A stretch of DNA of 64,000 nucleotides from CANHVK01 sp044232905 (GTDB taxonomy: Bacteria; Bacteroidota; Bacteroidia; Flavobacteriales_D; Crocinitomicaceae), in the NCBI GenBank assembly GCA_044232905.1, contig JBIIKZ010000002.1:62001-126000 (forward strand), in the 5' to 3' direction. Positions within the stretch are counted from its first letter, which is position 1. Every line of letters starts with the position of its first letter. Under the pieces are notes generated by a model, which had not been told where the DNA came from, made no database searches, and was given only the letters and a program-made list of their open reading frames with translations. A program made the translations under genes and the position numbers. This document shows positions 16,873 through 26,187 of this stretch, piece after piece.

Positions 16873-18459
16873 TTATATTGTTTGAAATTCTGGTAACTTA
16901 AACAAACTATCTAAAGTTAAACCTACACGAAACATTAAAGCTTGTTTCATAGAAATATCTGATGGATTTTTTAGATATTCATCATATTGAACGGACCATT
17001 CAAAATCAGGAAGGCCATTCGTTAAAATAGATTTAAGCTTCGCTTTCGCTTCTATTGACAATCCTTTAGAACAAAAAATCAATGCAAAATCATCGACTAG
17101 TTGAACTGGGTCAGCGGGTGAAGATAGTCCCTGAATAAAAGCGATCAAATCAATTTGCCAAGATTTGGATTTATCTACCTTGGATTTAAAGTTATCCGTT
17201 AAAGTTAATACAGAAGAAATCAAAAAGCGTAAATTAATATAACTAGAATTAATCCATAACTTCGTATAATTAGGGGCCTGATAATAGGCAGGCCACCCTC
17301 CAACATTTGGTGGTCTAAAGTAGTTCATACCCATTACTGCACATATTTCACCCAACTGACTATAAAAATCATAATTAATTGGTGTTGTATACGAAATCTT
17401 CGACCCTGTACTATTTAACATTGAAAACACCAATTCAATTGGATTCTTAATAATAGTGCCTCGATTTGTAACTTCATAAAAATGAGCGCTTGTTAATAAA
17501 GCTCTTACAACTGGTTTCAATTCATAATTATGAAACAATAAAAGTTGAACCATAGGATCAATAACAGTAGCTTGCACATCCGGCGTAATGGCATAATTTA
17601 CAAACCATCGGTATAATTTTTTACAAATAAATTGCGCCGCATGATCTGTTTCGAATAAAATATCAATATAATTTGCATATTCATTTTCGTTGCCATTTAC
17701 AACAACTCTATTTCCTAATCTAGAAGATAAATTTTTGGTTGTTGTATCATGTTTACTAGGAACAAATGTTGCATTTACTTTTGTACTGATACTACTTTGA
17801 ACTCCATCAATTCTCCATCCTGTCAATATTTTTGCGCCTTCTTTTATATCGGACTCCGTATAATTTGTATAATCCCCTTCTCCAACTTGCACCCCTTTTC
17901 CTATAGAAAATAATTCTAATAATTCACGTGAATAATTTTCATTAGGACTATTCTTTGTATTTGAATTTCCATTTAAAAACTGTAACATACTTGGATTAAC
18001 AGTGATTTTTTTAACTAAATCCTTAAAATTTCCTAACGCATTATCCCGTAGTAATTTGTAATAAAAATAGGTTGCTCTAGCATCACTACTCTCTTCAACT
18101 GCAAAATGATTCTGCCAAAAAAGTGTCATCTTTTCATGAATACTGAAAGATTCATTGCTAATATTTTGAAATATCCATCCAGCTAACGATTTATTACGAG
18201 CACCTTGGGTTTCTTGCGGATTTGAAACTGGAAAAGGTGAATCCACCCAGGATTGCCCTTGACTAACAACAGCTTCTTTGTCACTAACCACCAATGGCAA
18301 GGTTGAAACTGGTAAAATGAGTAATTCATCAACTACAGTTTCCATACCTTTTTGACTAGCATACTGTATTTGCTGAAAAGTAGGACCAAACAACGTTCTT
18401 CTTAATAAGTGAGATGCTAGATGCTCATCCCAAACTCCAGAGTAGGCTTCTAAAGACAT
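16873..18459 (-). CDS. DUF1800 family protein
   Basis: This 528-residue protein matches the DUF1800 family: HLLRRTLFGPTFQQIQYA near the N-terminus, MTLFWQNHFAVEES, NENYSRELLELFSIG and a downstream FRPPNVGGWPAYYQ segment. No clear signal peptide is visible. DUF1800 and DUF1501 genes are nearly always neighbours, so the two probably act together, but the reaction is unknown. The gene begins 3 bases after queG, linking the pair to a ruvB-queG transcript. Confidence 0.88.
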   Translation of the reverse strand: MSLEAYSGVWDEHLASHLLRRTLFGPTFQQIQYASQKGMETVVDELLILPVSTLPLVVSDKEAVVSQGQSWVDSPFPVSNPQETQGARNKSLAGWIFQNISNESFSIHEKMTLFWQNHFAVEESSDARATYFYYKLLRDNALGNFKDLVKKITVNPSMLQFLNGNSNTKNSPNENYSRELLELFSIGKGVQVGEGDYTNYTESDIKEGAKILTGWRIDGVQSSISTKVNATFVPSKHDTTTKNLSSRLGNRVVVNGNENEYANYIDILFETDHAAQFICKKLYRWFVNYAITPDVQATVIDPMVQLLLFHNYELKPVVRALLTSAHFYEVTNRGTIIKNPIELVFSMLNSTGSKISYTTPINYDFYSQLGEICAVMGMNYFRPPNVGGWPAYYQAPNYTKLWINSSYINLRFLISSVLTLTDNFKSKVDKSKSWQIDLIAFIQGLSSPADPVQLVDDFALIFCSKGLSIEAKAKLKSILTNGLPDFEWSVQYDEYLKNPSDISMKQALMFRVGLTLDSLFKLPEFQTI

Positions 18460-18462
18460 AAG

Positions 18463-19392
18463 TTATGATTTAGTATGTATGAAATTAATATTACGCATTA
18501 AACCGTCTTTTTTAGTACGTTTAACTGCACTATTCTTAAACAAATTGGAAAACAATTCATCTGTCAAATCTCTCCAATCATTTTTAGTGTAATATAACCA
18601 TAAATTATTGGGTGAAAACAAAGGCTCCGTGTGAGGCGATGAGAAACGATTCCATGGACAGACATCTTGACATATATCACATCCAAATATCCAGTCATTC
18701 ATTTTACCTGTAAATTCACTTGGAATTATCTCCTCTTTTAGTTCAATGGTTAAATAAGAGATACATTTAGATCCATCTACTACATAAGGTTCTACGATTG
18801 CTTCTGTTGGACATGCATCAATACATCGTGTGCAAGTCCCACAATAATCCTTTATAGGACCGTCTGCTTCTAATTCTAAATCTATAATTAATTCAGCAAT
18901 AAAGAAAAAAGACCCTTTTTTAGGGTGAATCAAATTACTATGTTTTCCAACCCAACCCAATCCAGATTTTTTTGCCCAAACTTTATCCATAACTGGTGCA
19001 GAATCGACAAAAACACGACCATCTACTTCGCCAATTTCAGAACGTATACGCGCTAAAAAAAGTTTTAATTTTTCTTTTAATACAAAATGATAATCTTTAC
19101 CATAAGCATATTTAGAAACTTTAAAGGAATCCTCTTTCTGCTTTTGCTCTGGATAATAATTATAAATAAGAGAAACAATACTTTTAGCTCCTGGAACCAA
19201 TAAACGTGGGTCTAAACGCATGTCAAAATGATTCTCCATATACGACATTTTGCCGTGTTTAGAATCCTTTAACCATTTTTCTAAACGAGGTGCTTCTTCA
19301 GCTAAAAATTCAGCTTTCGAAATTCCACAAAATTGAAAGCCTAATTCATAAGCGATTTTCTTTATGATTTTTGTAGAATTAATGGAATTCAT
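18463..19392 (-). CDS. queG: Epoxyqueuosine reductase
   Basis: This enzyme carries out the last step of queuosine synthesis, reducing epoxyqueuosine to queuosine in tRNA with cobalamin and two [4Fe-4S] clusters. The 309 residues show the two cluster motifs CGTCTRCIDACP and CDICQDVCPWN, and the catalytic-region segment GRVFVDSAPVMDKVWAKKSG. Length is slightly short but complete for Bacteroidota members. queA, acting one step earlier, is also in this window at 55.2 kb. The gene lies 6 bases after ruvB. Confidence 0.95.
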   Translation of the reverse strand: MNSINSTKIIKKIAYELGFQFCGISKAEFLAEEAPRLEKWLKDSKHGKMSYMENHFDMRLDPRLLVPGAKSIVSLIYNYYPEQKQKEDSFKVSKYAYGKDYHFVLKEKLKLFLARIRSEIGEVDGRVFVDSAPVMDKVWAKKSGLGWVGKHSNLIHPKKGSFFFIAELIIDLELEADGPIKDYCGTCTRCIDACPTEAIVEPYVVDGSKCISYLTIELKEEIIPSEFTGKMNDWIFGCDICQDVCPWNRFSSPHTEPLFSPNNLWLYYTKNDWRDLTDELFSNLFKNSAVKRTKKDGLMRNINFIHTKS

Positions 19393-19398
19393 ATTCGT

Positions 19399-20424
19399 TT
19401 AAAATAGTCCGCCTTGAACATAACCAAAATCTCTCCCTAAATGTTTATACGCTTTCTCAGTAGCTTTTCTACCACGTTGCGTACGAATTAAAAATCCTTC
19501 CTGAATTAAAAATGGCTCGTATACTTCTTCCAAAGTACCCGCATTCTCTCCAATAGCTGTCGCAATAGTAGATAAACCAACCGGACCACCTTTAAATTTA
19601 TCAATAATTGCTAATAATATTCGATTATCCATTTCGTCTAATCCATATGCATCCACATTCAATGCTTCGAGCGCTATTTCGGTAATCGCTAAATCAATAT
19701 TACCAGTTCCTTTCACTTGCGCAAAATCGCGAACTCGTCGCAACAAAGCATTCGCTATTCTTGGCGTACCGCGACTTCTACTGGCAATAGAATAAGCAGC
19801 CTTTTCATCAATTAATATATTTAACAAATCAGAAGAACGTTCAACAATAGATGTTAATGTTTTAGAATCGTAATATTGTAAACGTGCATTTATACCAAAT
19901 CTAGCTCTTAATGGAGATGTCAATAAACCAGAACGTGTGGTTGCACCAATCAGGGTAAATGGATTCAATGAAATCTGAACAGTACGCGCATTCGGGCCAC
20001 TATCAATTAAAATATCTATCACATAATCTTCCATCGCAGAATACAAATACTCTTCCACTACAGGACTTAAACGATGGATTTCATCAATAAATAATACATC
20101 CCCAACATCTAGATTCGTTAGTAATCCTGCAAGATCTCCTGGTTTATCTAATACAGGTCCGCTCGTGACTTTAAAACCAACACCTAATTCATTTGCAATA
20201 ATATTAGCTAAAGTAGTCTTACCAAGTCCAGGAGGGCCATGCAACAAAACATGATCTAATGGTTCGCCGCGTTGGGTTGCTGCTTGGACAAAAATTTCCA
20301 GATTATCAACTACTTGTTTTTGACCAGCAAAGTCAGTCAATTTTTTAGGACGTAATACTTTATCGTAATCGTTTTCTATAGGTTTGTCAACCTCTCCGCG
20401 ATAATCAAATGATTCTTCTTCCAA
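19399..20424 (-). CDS. ruvB: Holliday junction branch migration ATPase RuvB
   Basis: RuvB is the hexameric AAA+ motor that drives branch migration with RuvA. Visible motifs are Walker A HGPPGLGKTTLA, Walker B with FIDEIHRL, sensor segment GATTRSGLLTSPLRARFG, and the C-terminal winged helix ending in AYKHLGRDF. No ATG lies near the N-terminus. I chose the TTG at 20424 (LEEESFDYR, 341 residues), because a longer frame from a TTG at 20472 would begin inside the upstream terminator hairpin. A TATTTTTG box at 20448-20455 lies between the two. It is followed closely by queG, DUF1800 and DUF1501. Confidence 0.93.
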   Translation of the reverse strand: MEEESFDYRGEVDKPIENDYDKVLRPKKLTDFAGQKQVVDNLEIFVQAATQRGEPLDHVLLHGPPGLGKTTLANIIANELGVGFKVTSGPVLDKPGDLAGLLTNLDVGDVLFIDEIHRLSPVVEEYLYSAMEDYVIDILIDSGPNARTVQISLNPFTLIGATTRSGLLTSPLRARFGINARLQYYDSKTLTSIVERSSDLLNILIDEKAAYSIASRSRGTPRIANALLRRVRDFAQVKGTGNIDLAITEIALEALNVDAYGLDEMDNRILLAIIDKFKGGPVGLSTIATAIGENAGTLEEVYEPFLIQEGFLIRTQRGRKATEKAYKHLGRDFGYVQGGLF

Positions 20425-20447
20425 AACAGTAGTTGTAAATGATAATA

Positions 20448-20455
20448 CAAAAATA
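20448..20455 (-). promoter_or_regulatory. -7 box of the ruvB promoter
   Basis: TATTTTTG on the minus strand overlaps the T-tract of the terminator just upstream. It predicts a transcript start near 20441 and a leader of about 17 bases before the TTG start. Confidence 0.45.
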
Positions 20456-20456
20456 A

Positions 20457-20490
20457 AAAAGCCTTCTAACAAATGTTAGAAGGCTTTCAA
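20457..20490 (-). terminator. Terminator of the ACIII-oxidase operon
   Basis: A perfect hairpin of AAAGCCTTCTAAC and GTTAGAAGGCTTT lies just after ctaD, followed on the minus strand by a T-run. It separates the respiratory operon from ruvB. Confidence 0.85.
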
Positions 20491-20504
20491 ATATTATAAA
20501 CAGA

Positions 20505-22319
20505 TTAATGTTCTTCTTCTCCTTCAGTTAAAGGAACTGTTTGAAGAATAAAGTCTTCTTCAGCACCTGGCTTAGAATAATCATAAGGCCATCTATGAAC
20601 AACCGGTAAAGCACCTGGCCAGTTACCGTGAATATGTTCCACTGGTGTTGTCCATTCTAATGTATTTGATCTCCATGGATTTTGAACTGCAACTGGACCC
20701 CTATAAATACTATAAAAGAAATTAAATAAGAAAATTAACTGTCCAATGGCAGAGATTATAGCAAAAATGGTAATAATAACATTTAAATCTAAAATCATTT
20801 CATATGTATTTGTATCGAATTCATTATATGAAGAATAATCATAATAACGACGTGGTGCTCCAGCTAATCCAACAAAATGCATAGGGAAAAATACGCCATA
20901 AGCACCTACAATAGTAACCCAGAAATGCGCATAACCTAAACGAGTATTCAACATACGACCATACATTTTAGGAAACCAATGATAAACACCAGCAAACAAT
21001 CCAAACACAGCAGACATACCCATTACAATATGGAAGTGAGCAACTACGAAATAAGTATCATGTACAGCAATATCCAAAGCAGAATCCGCTAAGATAATAC
21101 CAGTAACACCACCTGTAATAAATGTAGACACTAAACCGATAGCAAACAACATAGCAGGAGTAAATACGATACTACCTCTCCACAAAGTAGTGATATAGTT
21201 AAATACCTTTACAGCGGAAGGAATAGCAATCAACAACGTTGTAAATACGAAAACACTCCCTAAAAATGGATTCATCCCAGTAATAAACATGTGGTGACCC
21301 CATACAATAAAAGAAAGAAAACCAATTGCTAAAATCGAGCCAATCATTGCTCTGTATCCAAAAATTGGTTTTCTAGCATTCGTAGAAATAATTTCAGAAG
21401 ATAAACCTAAAGCAGGCAATAATACGATATATACCTCAGGGTGACCTAAAAACCAAAATAAATGTTGATATAATATAGGTGATCCACCGTGATTTTCTAA
21501 CATCTCACCACCTACAATGATATCCGATAAATAGAAACTTGTTCCAGCTAAACGGTCCATCATTAATAATACTGCAGCTGATAATAAAACTGGGAAAGAT
21601 AAAACACCTAATATAGCTGTCACGAAAAACGCCCAAATAGTAAGTGGCATCCTAGTCATTGACATACCTTTTGTTCGCAAATTCAATACAGTAACAATAT
21701 AATTCAAAGAACCTATTAAAGAACCAGCAATAAACAAAGTCATAGATATAAGCCACAAAGTCATCCCTAAACCAGATCCTTCAACAGCTTGAGGTAAAGC
21801 AGATAATGGAGGATAAATTGTCCAACCAGCCATTGCAGGTCCTGTTTCAATAAATAAAGAAACTAGCATGATAACGGAGGATGCACCAAACAACCAAAAA
21901 GAAATCATATTAAGAAATCCTGAAGCCATATCTCTTGCACCTAATTGTAAAGGAATAAGCAAATTAGAGAATGTTCCTGATAAACCACCTGTAAGAACAA
22001 AGAAAACCATAATAGTACCATGTATGGTTACTAAACCTAAATACATGTTCTCTTTTAAAACCCCACCTGGAGCCCAAGTCTCACCAAGAAATAAGGATAA
22101 GAAATCCGAACTTTCCCCTGGCCAAGCCAACTGAATACGGAATAATAAGGATAATAACATCGCTACTAAGCCCATAAACACAGCAGTAATCAAGAACTGC
22201 TTTCCAATCATTTTATGATCTTGACTGAAAATATATTTAGAGATAAAAGTTTCTTCATGATGATCGTGATGAGCATGAGCATCGTGATGTCCGTGTGTGT
22301 CGTGTGTAATTGCTGACAT
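20505..22319 (-). CDS. ctaD: Cytochrome c oxidase subunit I
   Basis: This is the catalytic subunit of the aa3-type terminal oxidase, carrying heme a and the heme a3-CuB centre. Landmarks are VTIHGTIMVFF (heme ligand His), the GHPEVYIVLLPALG CuB/cross-linked Tyr motif, the HHMF CuB pair and HDTYFVVAHFHIVM. There are about twelve membrane helices. I start at 22319 (604 residues, MSAITHDTHG); a longer frame to 22376 would overlap coxB. The N-terminus is very His-rich within the first 25 residues. It is the last gene of the act-cox operon, 31 bases after coxB. Confidence 0.96.
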   Translation of the reverse strand: MSAITHDTHGHHDAHAHHDHHEETFISKYIFSQDHKMIGKQFLITAVFMGLVAMLLSLLFRIQLAWPGESSDFLSLFLGETWAPGGVLKENMYLGLVTIHGTIMVFFVLTGGLSGTFSNLLIPLQLGARDMASGFLNMISFWLFGASSVIMLVSLFIETGPAMAGWTIYPPLSALPQAVEGSGLGMTLWLISMTLFIAGSLIGSLNYIVTVLNLRTKGMSMTRMPLTIWAFFVTAILGVLSFPVLLSAAVLLMMDRLAGTSFYLSDIIVGGEMLENHGGSPILYQHLFWFLGHPEVYIVLLPALGLSSEIISTNARKPIFGYRAMIGSILAIGFLSFIVWGHHMFITGMNPFLGSVFVFTTLLIAIPSAVKVFNYITTLWRGSIVFTPAMLFAIGLVSTFITGGVTGIILADSALDIAVHDTYFVVAHFHIVMGMSAVFGLFAGVYHWFPKMYGRMLNTRLGYAHFWVTIVGAYGVFFPMHFVGLAGAPRRYYDYSSYNEFDTNTYEMILDLNVIITIFAIISAIGQLIFLFNFFYSIYRGPVAVQNPWRSNTLEWTTPVEHIHGNWPGALPVVHRWPYDYSKPGAEEDFILQTVPLTEGEEEH

Positions 22320-22350
22320 TATATTTAATTTAAAAAAATTAATTAATTTA

Positions 22351-23607
22351 TTACATTCCCATTTTAGTAGTATCACCTACTAATGCAACAGCCGATGTAG
22401 AATCAGAGACCACAGTAGCAGGCTTTAAATAATCATCTTTAAAAGTAGTTTTTGATTTCAACCAAGCATTATATTGCTGTGGTGTATCAATAACAACAAT
22501 CATTTTCATTTTGTAGTGCGCACTTCCACAAATTTTATTACACATTAAGACGTAATTAAATTTAGGATTGTTTTTTCGAATACGCATTTCTTTTGTAGAA
22601 ATTGTTGGTATTACTTTTAAACGGGTAACTTGTCCTGGAACCGCATTAATTTGTGAGCGCAAATGCGGAAAATATGCAGAGTGAATAACATCTTTAGCTC
22701 TTAGGCTTATTTCATACTCTTTACCTTTCAATAAATGTAAAGTATCTTTTTGTATAATATCATCGTAAGCGGATGCATCTAATTTAGCATTATGTCTCGC
22801 CTTCATTTGATATAACAAACGTAACAAACGTGTTTTACGATCTAAATCTGTTTCCATATTCATACGATCTTCAGGAATAAAGATATTCTTTGGATTATTT
22901 AATTTATTCTCCAATAATTTTATTCCTAGAACTGTACTATCCGCTTTTCCAAATTCCATGTAACGTATAGCAGAATCAAGTGTAGCAGAAGTTAATAGAG
23001 CTAACTCGTTTTCTTGTGTAGTTAATTTGTAATCAAATTTTCCTAACACATTATCCTCCCCAGAATAACGAGCAGTCCAATCAAATTGTTTCGAAAACAA
23101 CTCAATGCGTATTGCTTCTTTCGAAGAATCTCCAGTTATATCGTTCCAAGTTTTCAAACCTAAAATAATGATAACTGCTAATACTATCGCAGGAATAACT
23201 GTCCAAATGAGCTCTAATTTATTGTCATGTGGATAGAAATACGCTTTAACACCTGGTTTACGCACATATTTCCAAGCAAAACCGAACAATAACGTATTTG
23301 TTAAGAAGAAAGTAGCAATGATAATTACAAAGTTCAAGTTTAACAGCCAATCGGTAGTTTCACCATGAACAGAAGCAGCATCACCTCTTCCAGTCCATCC
23401 ATATTCCATCATTAAATAAATGAAACCTGCATAAAAGAAAATCATGAAAGCAAGTAACAAATTAGCATTTAACTTATTATCACGATTTGTTACATCCTCT
23501 TCTCTTCTGTTTCTTAATTTAGAAGATAGCTCATATAATCTAACTAATTGGGCTACAGCAAGAACACCCAATACGATTACTATAATTGTTATTAATTTAA
23601 AACTCAT
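22351..23607 (-). CDS. coxB: Cytochrome c oxidase subunit II
   Basis: Subunit II receives electrons at the CuA centre. The 418 residues contain an N-terminal helix, two helices typical of subunit II (about 90-150), then the cupredoxin domain. CuA ligands are visible as HSAYFPHLR (His) and CNKICGSAHYKM (two Cys, His, Met). There is no fused cytochrome c domain, in keeping with electron delivery from ACIII. Between FDWTARYSGEDN and the HSAYFPH motif the protein has roughly 120 residues, longer than I expect for the family, including a charged helical stretch. It lies 33 bases after actF. Confidence 0.93.
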   Translation of the reverse strand: MSFKLITIIVIVLGVLAVAQLVRLYELSSKLRNRREEDVTNRDNKLNANLLLAFMIFFYAGFIYLMMEYGWTGRGDAASVHGETTDWLLNLNFVIIIATFFLTNTLLFGFAWKYVRKPGVKAYFYPHDNKLELIWTVIPAIVLAVIIILGLKTWNDITGDSSKEAIRIELFSKQFDWTARYSGEDNVLGKFDYKLTTQENELALLTSATLDSAIRYMEFGKADSTVLGIKLLENKLNNPKNIFIPEDRMNMETDLDRKTRLLRLLYQMKARHNAKLDASAYDDIIQKDTLHLLKGKEYEISLRAKDVIHSAYFPHLRSQINAVPGQVTRLKVIPTISTKEMRIRKNNPKFNYVLMCNKICGSAHYKMKMIVVIDTPQQYNAWLKSKTTFKDDYLKPATVVSDSTSAVALVGDTTKMGM

Positions 23608-23640
23608 CTTGTTTTGGTTAGCTATGAATAAAAATTATTA

Positions 23641-24828
23641 TTAAATATCGTGGTGAATACTTTCGTCTAGGAAAGGGTGATTCACAACAGTTAACGGTGC
23701 TTTAGTAAGATTTTTTAGTATGGTTTTCAAAAACAAACCTAAAACAGCAAGTAATAAACCAATTTCTAAAAATCCAATTCTTGCATGCTCACCCATAGAA
23801 CCTGCCATGATCATAATATAAACATCCACCCAGTGTCCAACTAGAACGATAGAACCAACAAATGTTAAAATTCCTGCATGACGTTTTGCATCTCTTGACA
23901 TTAACAATACCATCGGGAAAGCAAAATTAACTAAAAACATACCAAAGTATAAAAATCTAAAGTCTTTAATTCTTGTTAAGTGGTAGGTAGTTTCTTCTGG
24001 TATATTAGCATACCAAATCAACATAAATTGAGAGAACCATAAATAAGACCATAAGAAACTTGTTGCAAAAGTCCATTTACCAAGATCATGGATATGACTC
24101 TCATTAACATTTGGTAAGTAACCATTTTTCTTTAAATAAAGTGTTAATGTTACCAAAGTAATCATTGTAGTACACCACATTCCAGCAAATACATACCATC
24201 CAAACAAAGTACTAAACCAATGCGCATCAACAGACATAATCCAATCCCAAGACTGCATAGAACTAAAAACAGCAAAGAAAACTAAAAATACAGCTGCTTT
24301 TTTGTAATTAGTAAAGTGGATTTCTGTCCCTCCTACTGTATCTTCTAAAATAGATCTTTTTCTAAAACCTCTGTAGTAAATATAATATACAGACAAATAA
24401 ACAAGCGTTCTAATCCAAAAGAATCCTTTATTTAAATAAGTTGATTTCTCTTGAAGTATTTCGTCATTTTTAACTATTTCATCATCCATCCATATATACA
24501 AATGAGCACCATCTTGTAGGGTAATAATCAACAGAGTTACAGCTAATAGAATTATACCTACAGGTAGAAAACCAGAAACCGCTTCAATCACTCTTTTTAC
24601 AGATGCATACCACCCAGTTTCAGTTGCATATTGTAATGCTAAAAAGAAAAGAGCACCTAATCCTATTCCGAAGAAGAAAAAGCTATCAATAAGTAAATTA
24701 CCAGCAATACGAGTGTTTAAATGATCATCACCTATACTTGTAGCAATTCCAATACCTGTAAACAACAATCCTACGACAATTAATGTCAGGGTAAGGATGT
24801 TAGCGTTTTTTGTTACTTTGAATTCCAT
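23641..24828 (-). CDS. actF: Alternative complex III subunit ActF (quinone-binding subunit 2)
   Basis: This is a 395-residue NrfD-like membrane protein with about ten helices. It is one of two such subunits of alternative complex III, the quinol:cytochrome c/oxidase oxidoreductase that replaces the bc1 complex in many Bacteroidota. Recognisable parts are SMQSWDWIMSVDAHWFSTLFGWYVF and WFSQFMLIWYANIPEET. The gene lies in the canonical order after actE and before coxB. Its assignment to ActF rather than ActC comes from length and position. Confidence 0.9.
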   Translation of the reverse strand: MEFKVTKNANILTLTLIVVGLLFTGIGIATSIGDDHLNTRIAGNLLIDSFFFFGIGLGALFFLALQYATETGWYASVKRVIEAVSGFLPVGIILLAVTLLIITLQDGAHLYIWMDDEIVKNDEILQEKSTYLNKGFFWIRTLVYLSVYYIYYRGFRKRSILEDTVGGTEIHFTNYKKAAVFLVFFAVFSSMQSWDWIMSVDAHWFSTLFGWYVFAGMWCTTMITLVTLTLYLKKNGYLPNVNESHIHDLGKWTFATSFLWSYLWFSQFMLIWYANIPEETTYHLTRIKDFRFLYFGMFLVNFAFPMVLLMSRDAKRHAGILTFVGSIVLVGHWVDVYIMIMAGSMGEHARIGFLEIGLLLAVLGLFLKTILKNLTKAPLTVVNHPFLDESIHHDI

Positions 24829-24844
24829 CTTACTTTATCTTTTA

Positions 24845-25612
24845 TTATTGTTTTGCTGGTTTATCTACTTTTACTGAATCAGAAACAGCAGCAACAGCTG
24901 ATTTTCCATCTGCACTGAAAGTTCCATAAGAAGCATTTTGAAACTTACGAATATAATGTACCAAAGTCCATATTTCTTTTTTATTCAACATAGAAGCGTG
25001 CGCTCCCATTGCTCCTTTACCATAATAAATGGAATAAAACAATTGTCCATCACCTAATGTAGCTCTATCCGTATAATTTGGAACACCAGCATAAGCTCCA
25101 CTTGTTACCATCGGACCGTTACCATCTCCTTTTTCACCATGACAATGCATACAATTTGCAGCAAATAATTCTTTCCCTTTCTTTAAAATTGCTTCTGCAT
25201 TTTTAGAAGTCAATAATAATGGATTCTTATCATTAGCCGCTTGATTGTACTCATAATCTGCTTCCGTATTTGTAGTATAATCATACCCAATCAAACCATG
25301 TGTTGAAGCAAATGCAGCAGATGGTTTTCTATTGTATGGTAACAGTAACAATACTTCTTCTTCATTCGTTCCATAGTAGGGAACTGTATGATTAGGTGGT
25401 GTTAAAGCGGAAGCAGTGTTTTTTAACGAATCGTTAATTTTACCTCTAACTTCACCATAATCTACATATGCTTCTATCGCGGGTGAACGATACATGTCAG
25501 GCATATATTCTAACCCAGCACTATCCTTATCAGCAGAACAAGAAACCATAATAATTCCAGTAACTGCGACTGCTGACAAATTTGCTATTATCTTAAAAAT
25601 TTTATTCATCAC
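24845..25612 (-). CDS. actE: Alternative complex III subunit ActE, monoheme cytochrome c
   Basis: This 255-residue lipoprotein has a signal ending VSCSADKD (lipidated Cys near 25) and a class I cytochrome c domain with one heme motif, CMHCHGEKGDGNGPM, and a downstream Met-rich ligand region (GKGAMGAHASML). It is the monoheme subunit of ACIII on the periplasmic side. The N-terminal half has PDMYRSPAIEAYVDYG, shared by ActE proteins. It sits 29 bases after actD and 16 before actF. Confidence 0.92.
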   Translation of the reverse strand: MMNKIFKIIANLSAVAVTGIIMVSCSADKDSAGLEYMPDMYRSPAIEAYVDYGEVRGKINDSLKNTASALTPPNHTVPYYGTNEEEVLLLLPYNRKPSAAFASTHGLIGYDYTTNTEADYEYNQAANDKNPLLLTSKNAEAILKKGKELFAANCMHCHGEKGDGNGPMVTSGAYAGVPNYTDRATLGDGQLFYSIYYGKGAMGAHASMLNKKEIWTLVHYIRKFQNASYGTFSADGKSAVAAVSDSVKVDKPAKQ

Positions 25613-25641
25613 TCTGATAAATTACGATATAATTGGATAAT

Positions 25642-26178
25642 CTATTTAACTTCTTTTTGATCTAATTCTACGTATCCAGTTGTTTGAATTAAAGATGTTA
25701 ATTCTTCTTCTGTAAAATTACTATTTTCAGACATTCTGAATTCCATAACAAAGCGGTCATCCGTAGTACGAGGATCCGGATTAGAAGCAGGTAAACCTGG
25801 TAAAATTTTATTTCTTAAAAAATAAGTCAAAGCCATACCATGTGCTGCACACAAAACAGTAAACTCAAAAGTTACTGGTATGAATGCAAGAATATTGTCA
25901 AGATATGTATTATTTGGTTTACCTCCAATGTTCATTGGCCAATCTGAAATCATGAAATAACGCATAGCAATAGTAGCCAACATTGTTCCAGTGATTGCAT
26001 ATAAAAATGCCATGATACCTAGACGAGTATTTTGAACTCCAATAATAGGATCAATTCCGTGAATCGGAAATGGAGAGAATACTTCAGATACTTTAACTCC
26101 TTTTGCGACTAATTTCTTTGCACCATCTTTTAGTACATCGTCATCGTCATACATTGCGTAGATAATTTTTTCTGCCAT
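25642..26178 (-). CDS. actD: Alternative complex III subunit ActD (DUF3341)
   Basis: This 178-residue protein has two central membrane helices and the DUF3341 N-terminal part with YDDDDVLKDGAKKLVAKGV and SPFPIHGID. ActD is a membrane subunit of ACIII with no cofactor. It lies 9 bases after actC and in canonical order. Confidence 0.93.
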   Translation of the reverse strand: MAEKIIYAMYDDDDVLKDGAKKLVAKGVKVSEVFSPFPIHGIDPIIGVQNTRLGIMAFLYAITGTMLATIAMRYFMISDWPMNIGGKPNNTYLDNILAFIPVTFEFTVLCAAHGMALTYFLRNKILPGLPASNPDPRTTDDRFVMEFRMSENSNFTEEELTSLIQTTGYVELDQKEVK

Positions 26179-26187
26179 GACTCCTTA

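Noticed and set aside
20425..20472. N-terminal extension of RuvB from a TTG at 20472
   Set aside because: The codons lie within a perfect terminator hairpin and its T-tract, and the added residues do not match RuvB.
22320..22376. Longer N-terminus for oxidase subunit I
   Set aside because: It would overlap coxB and adds residues not seen in the family; the ATG at 22319 gives the expected start.
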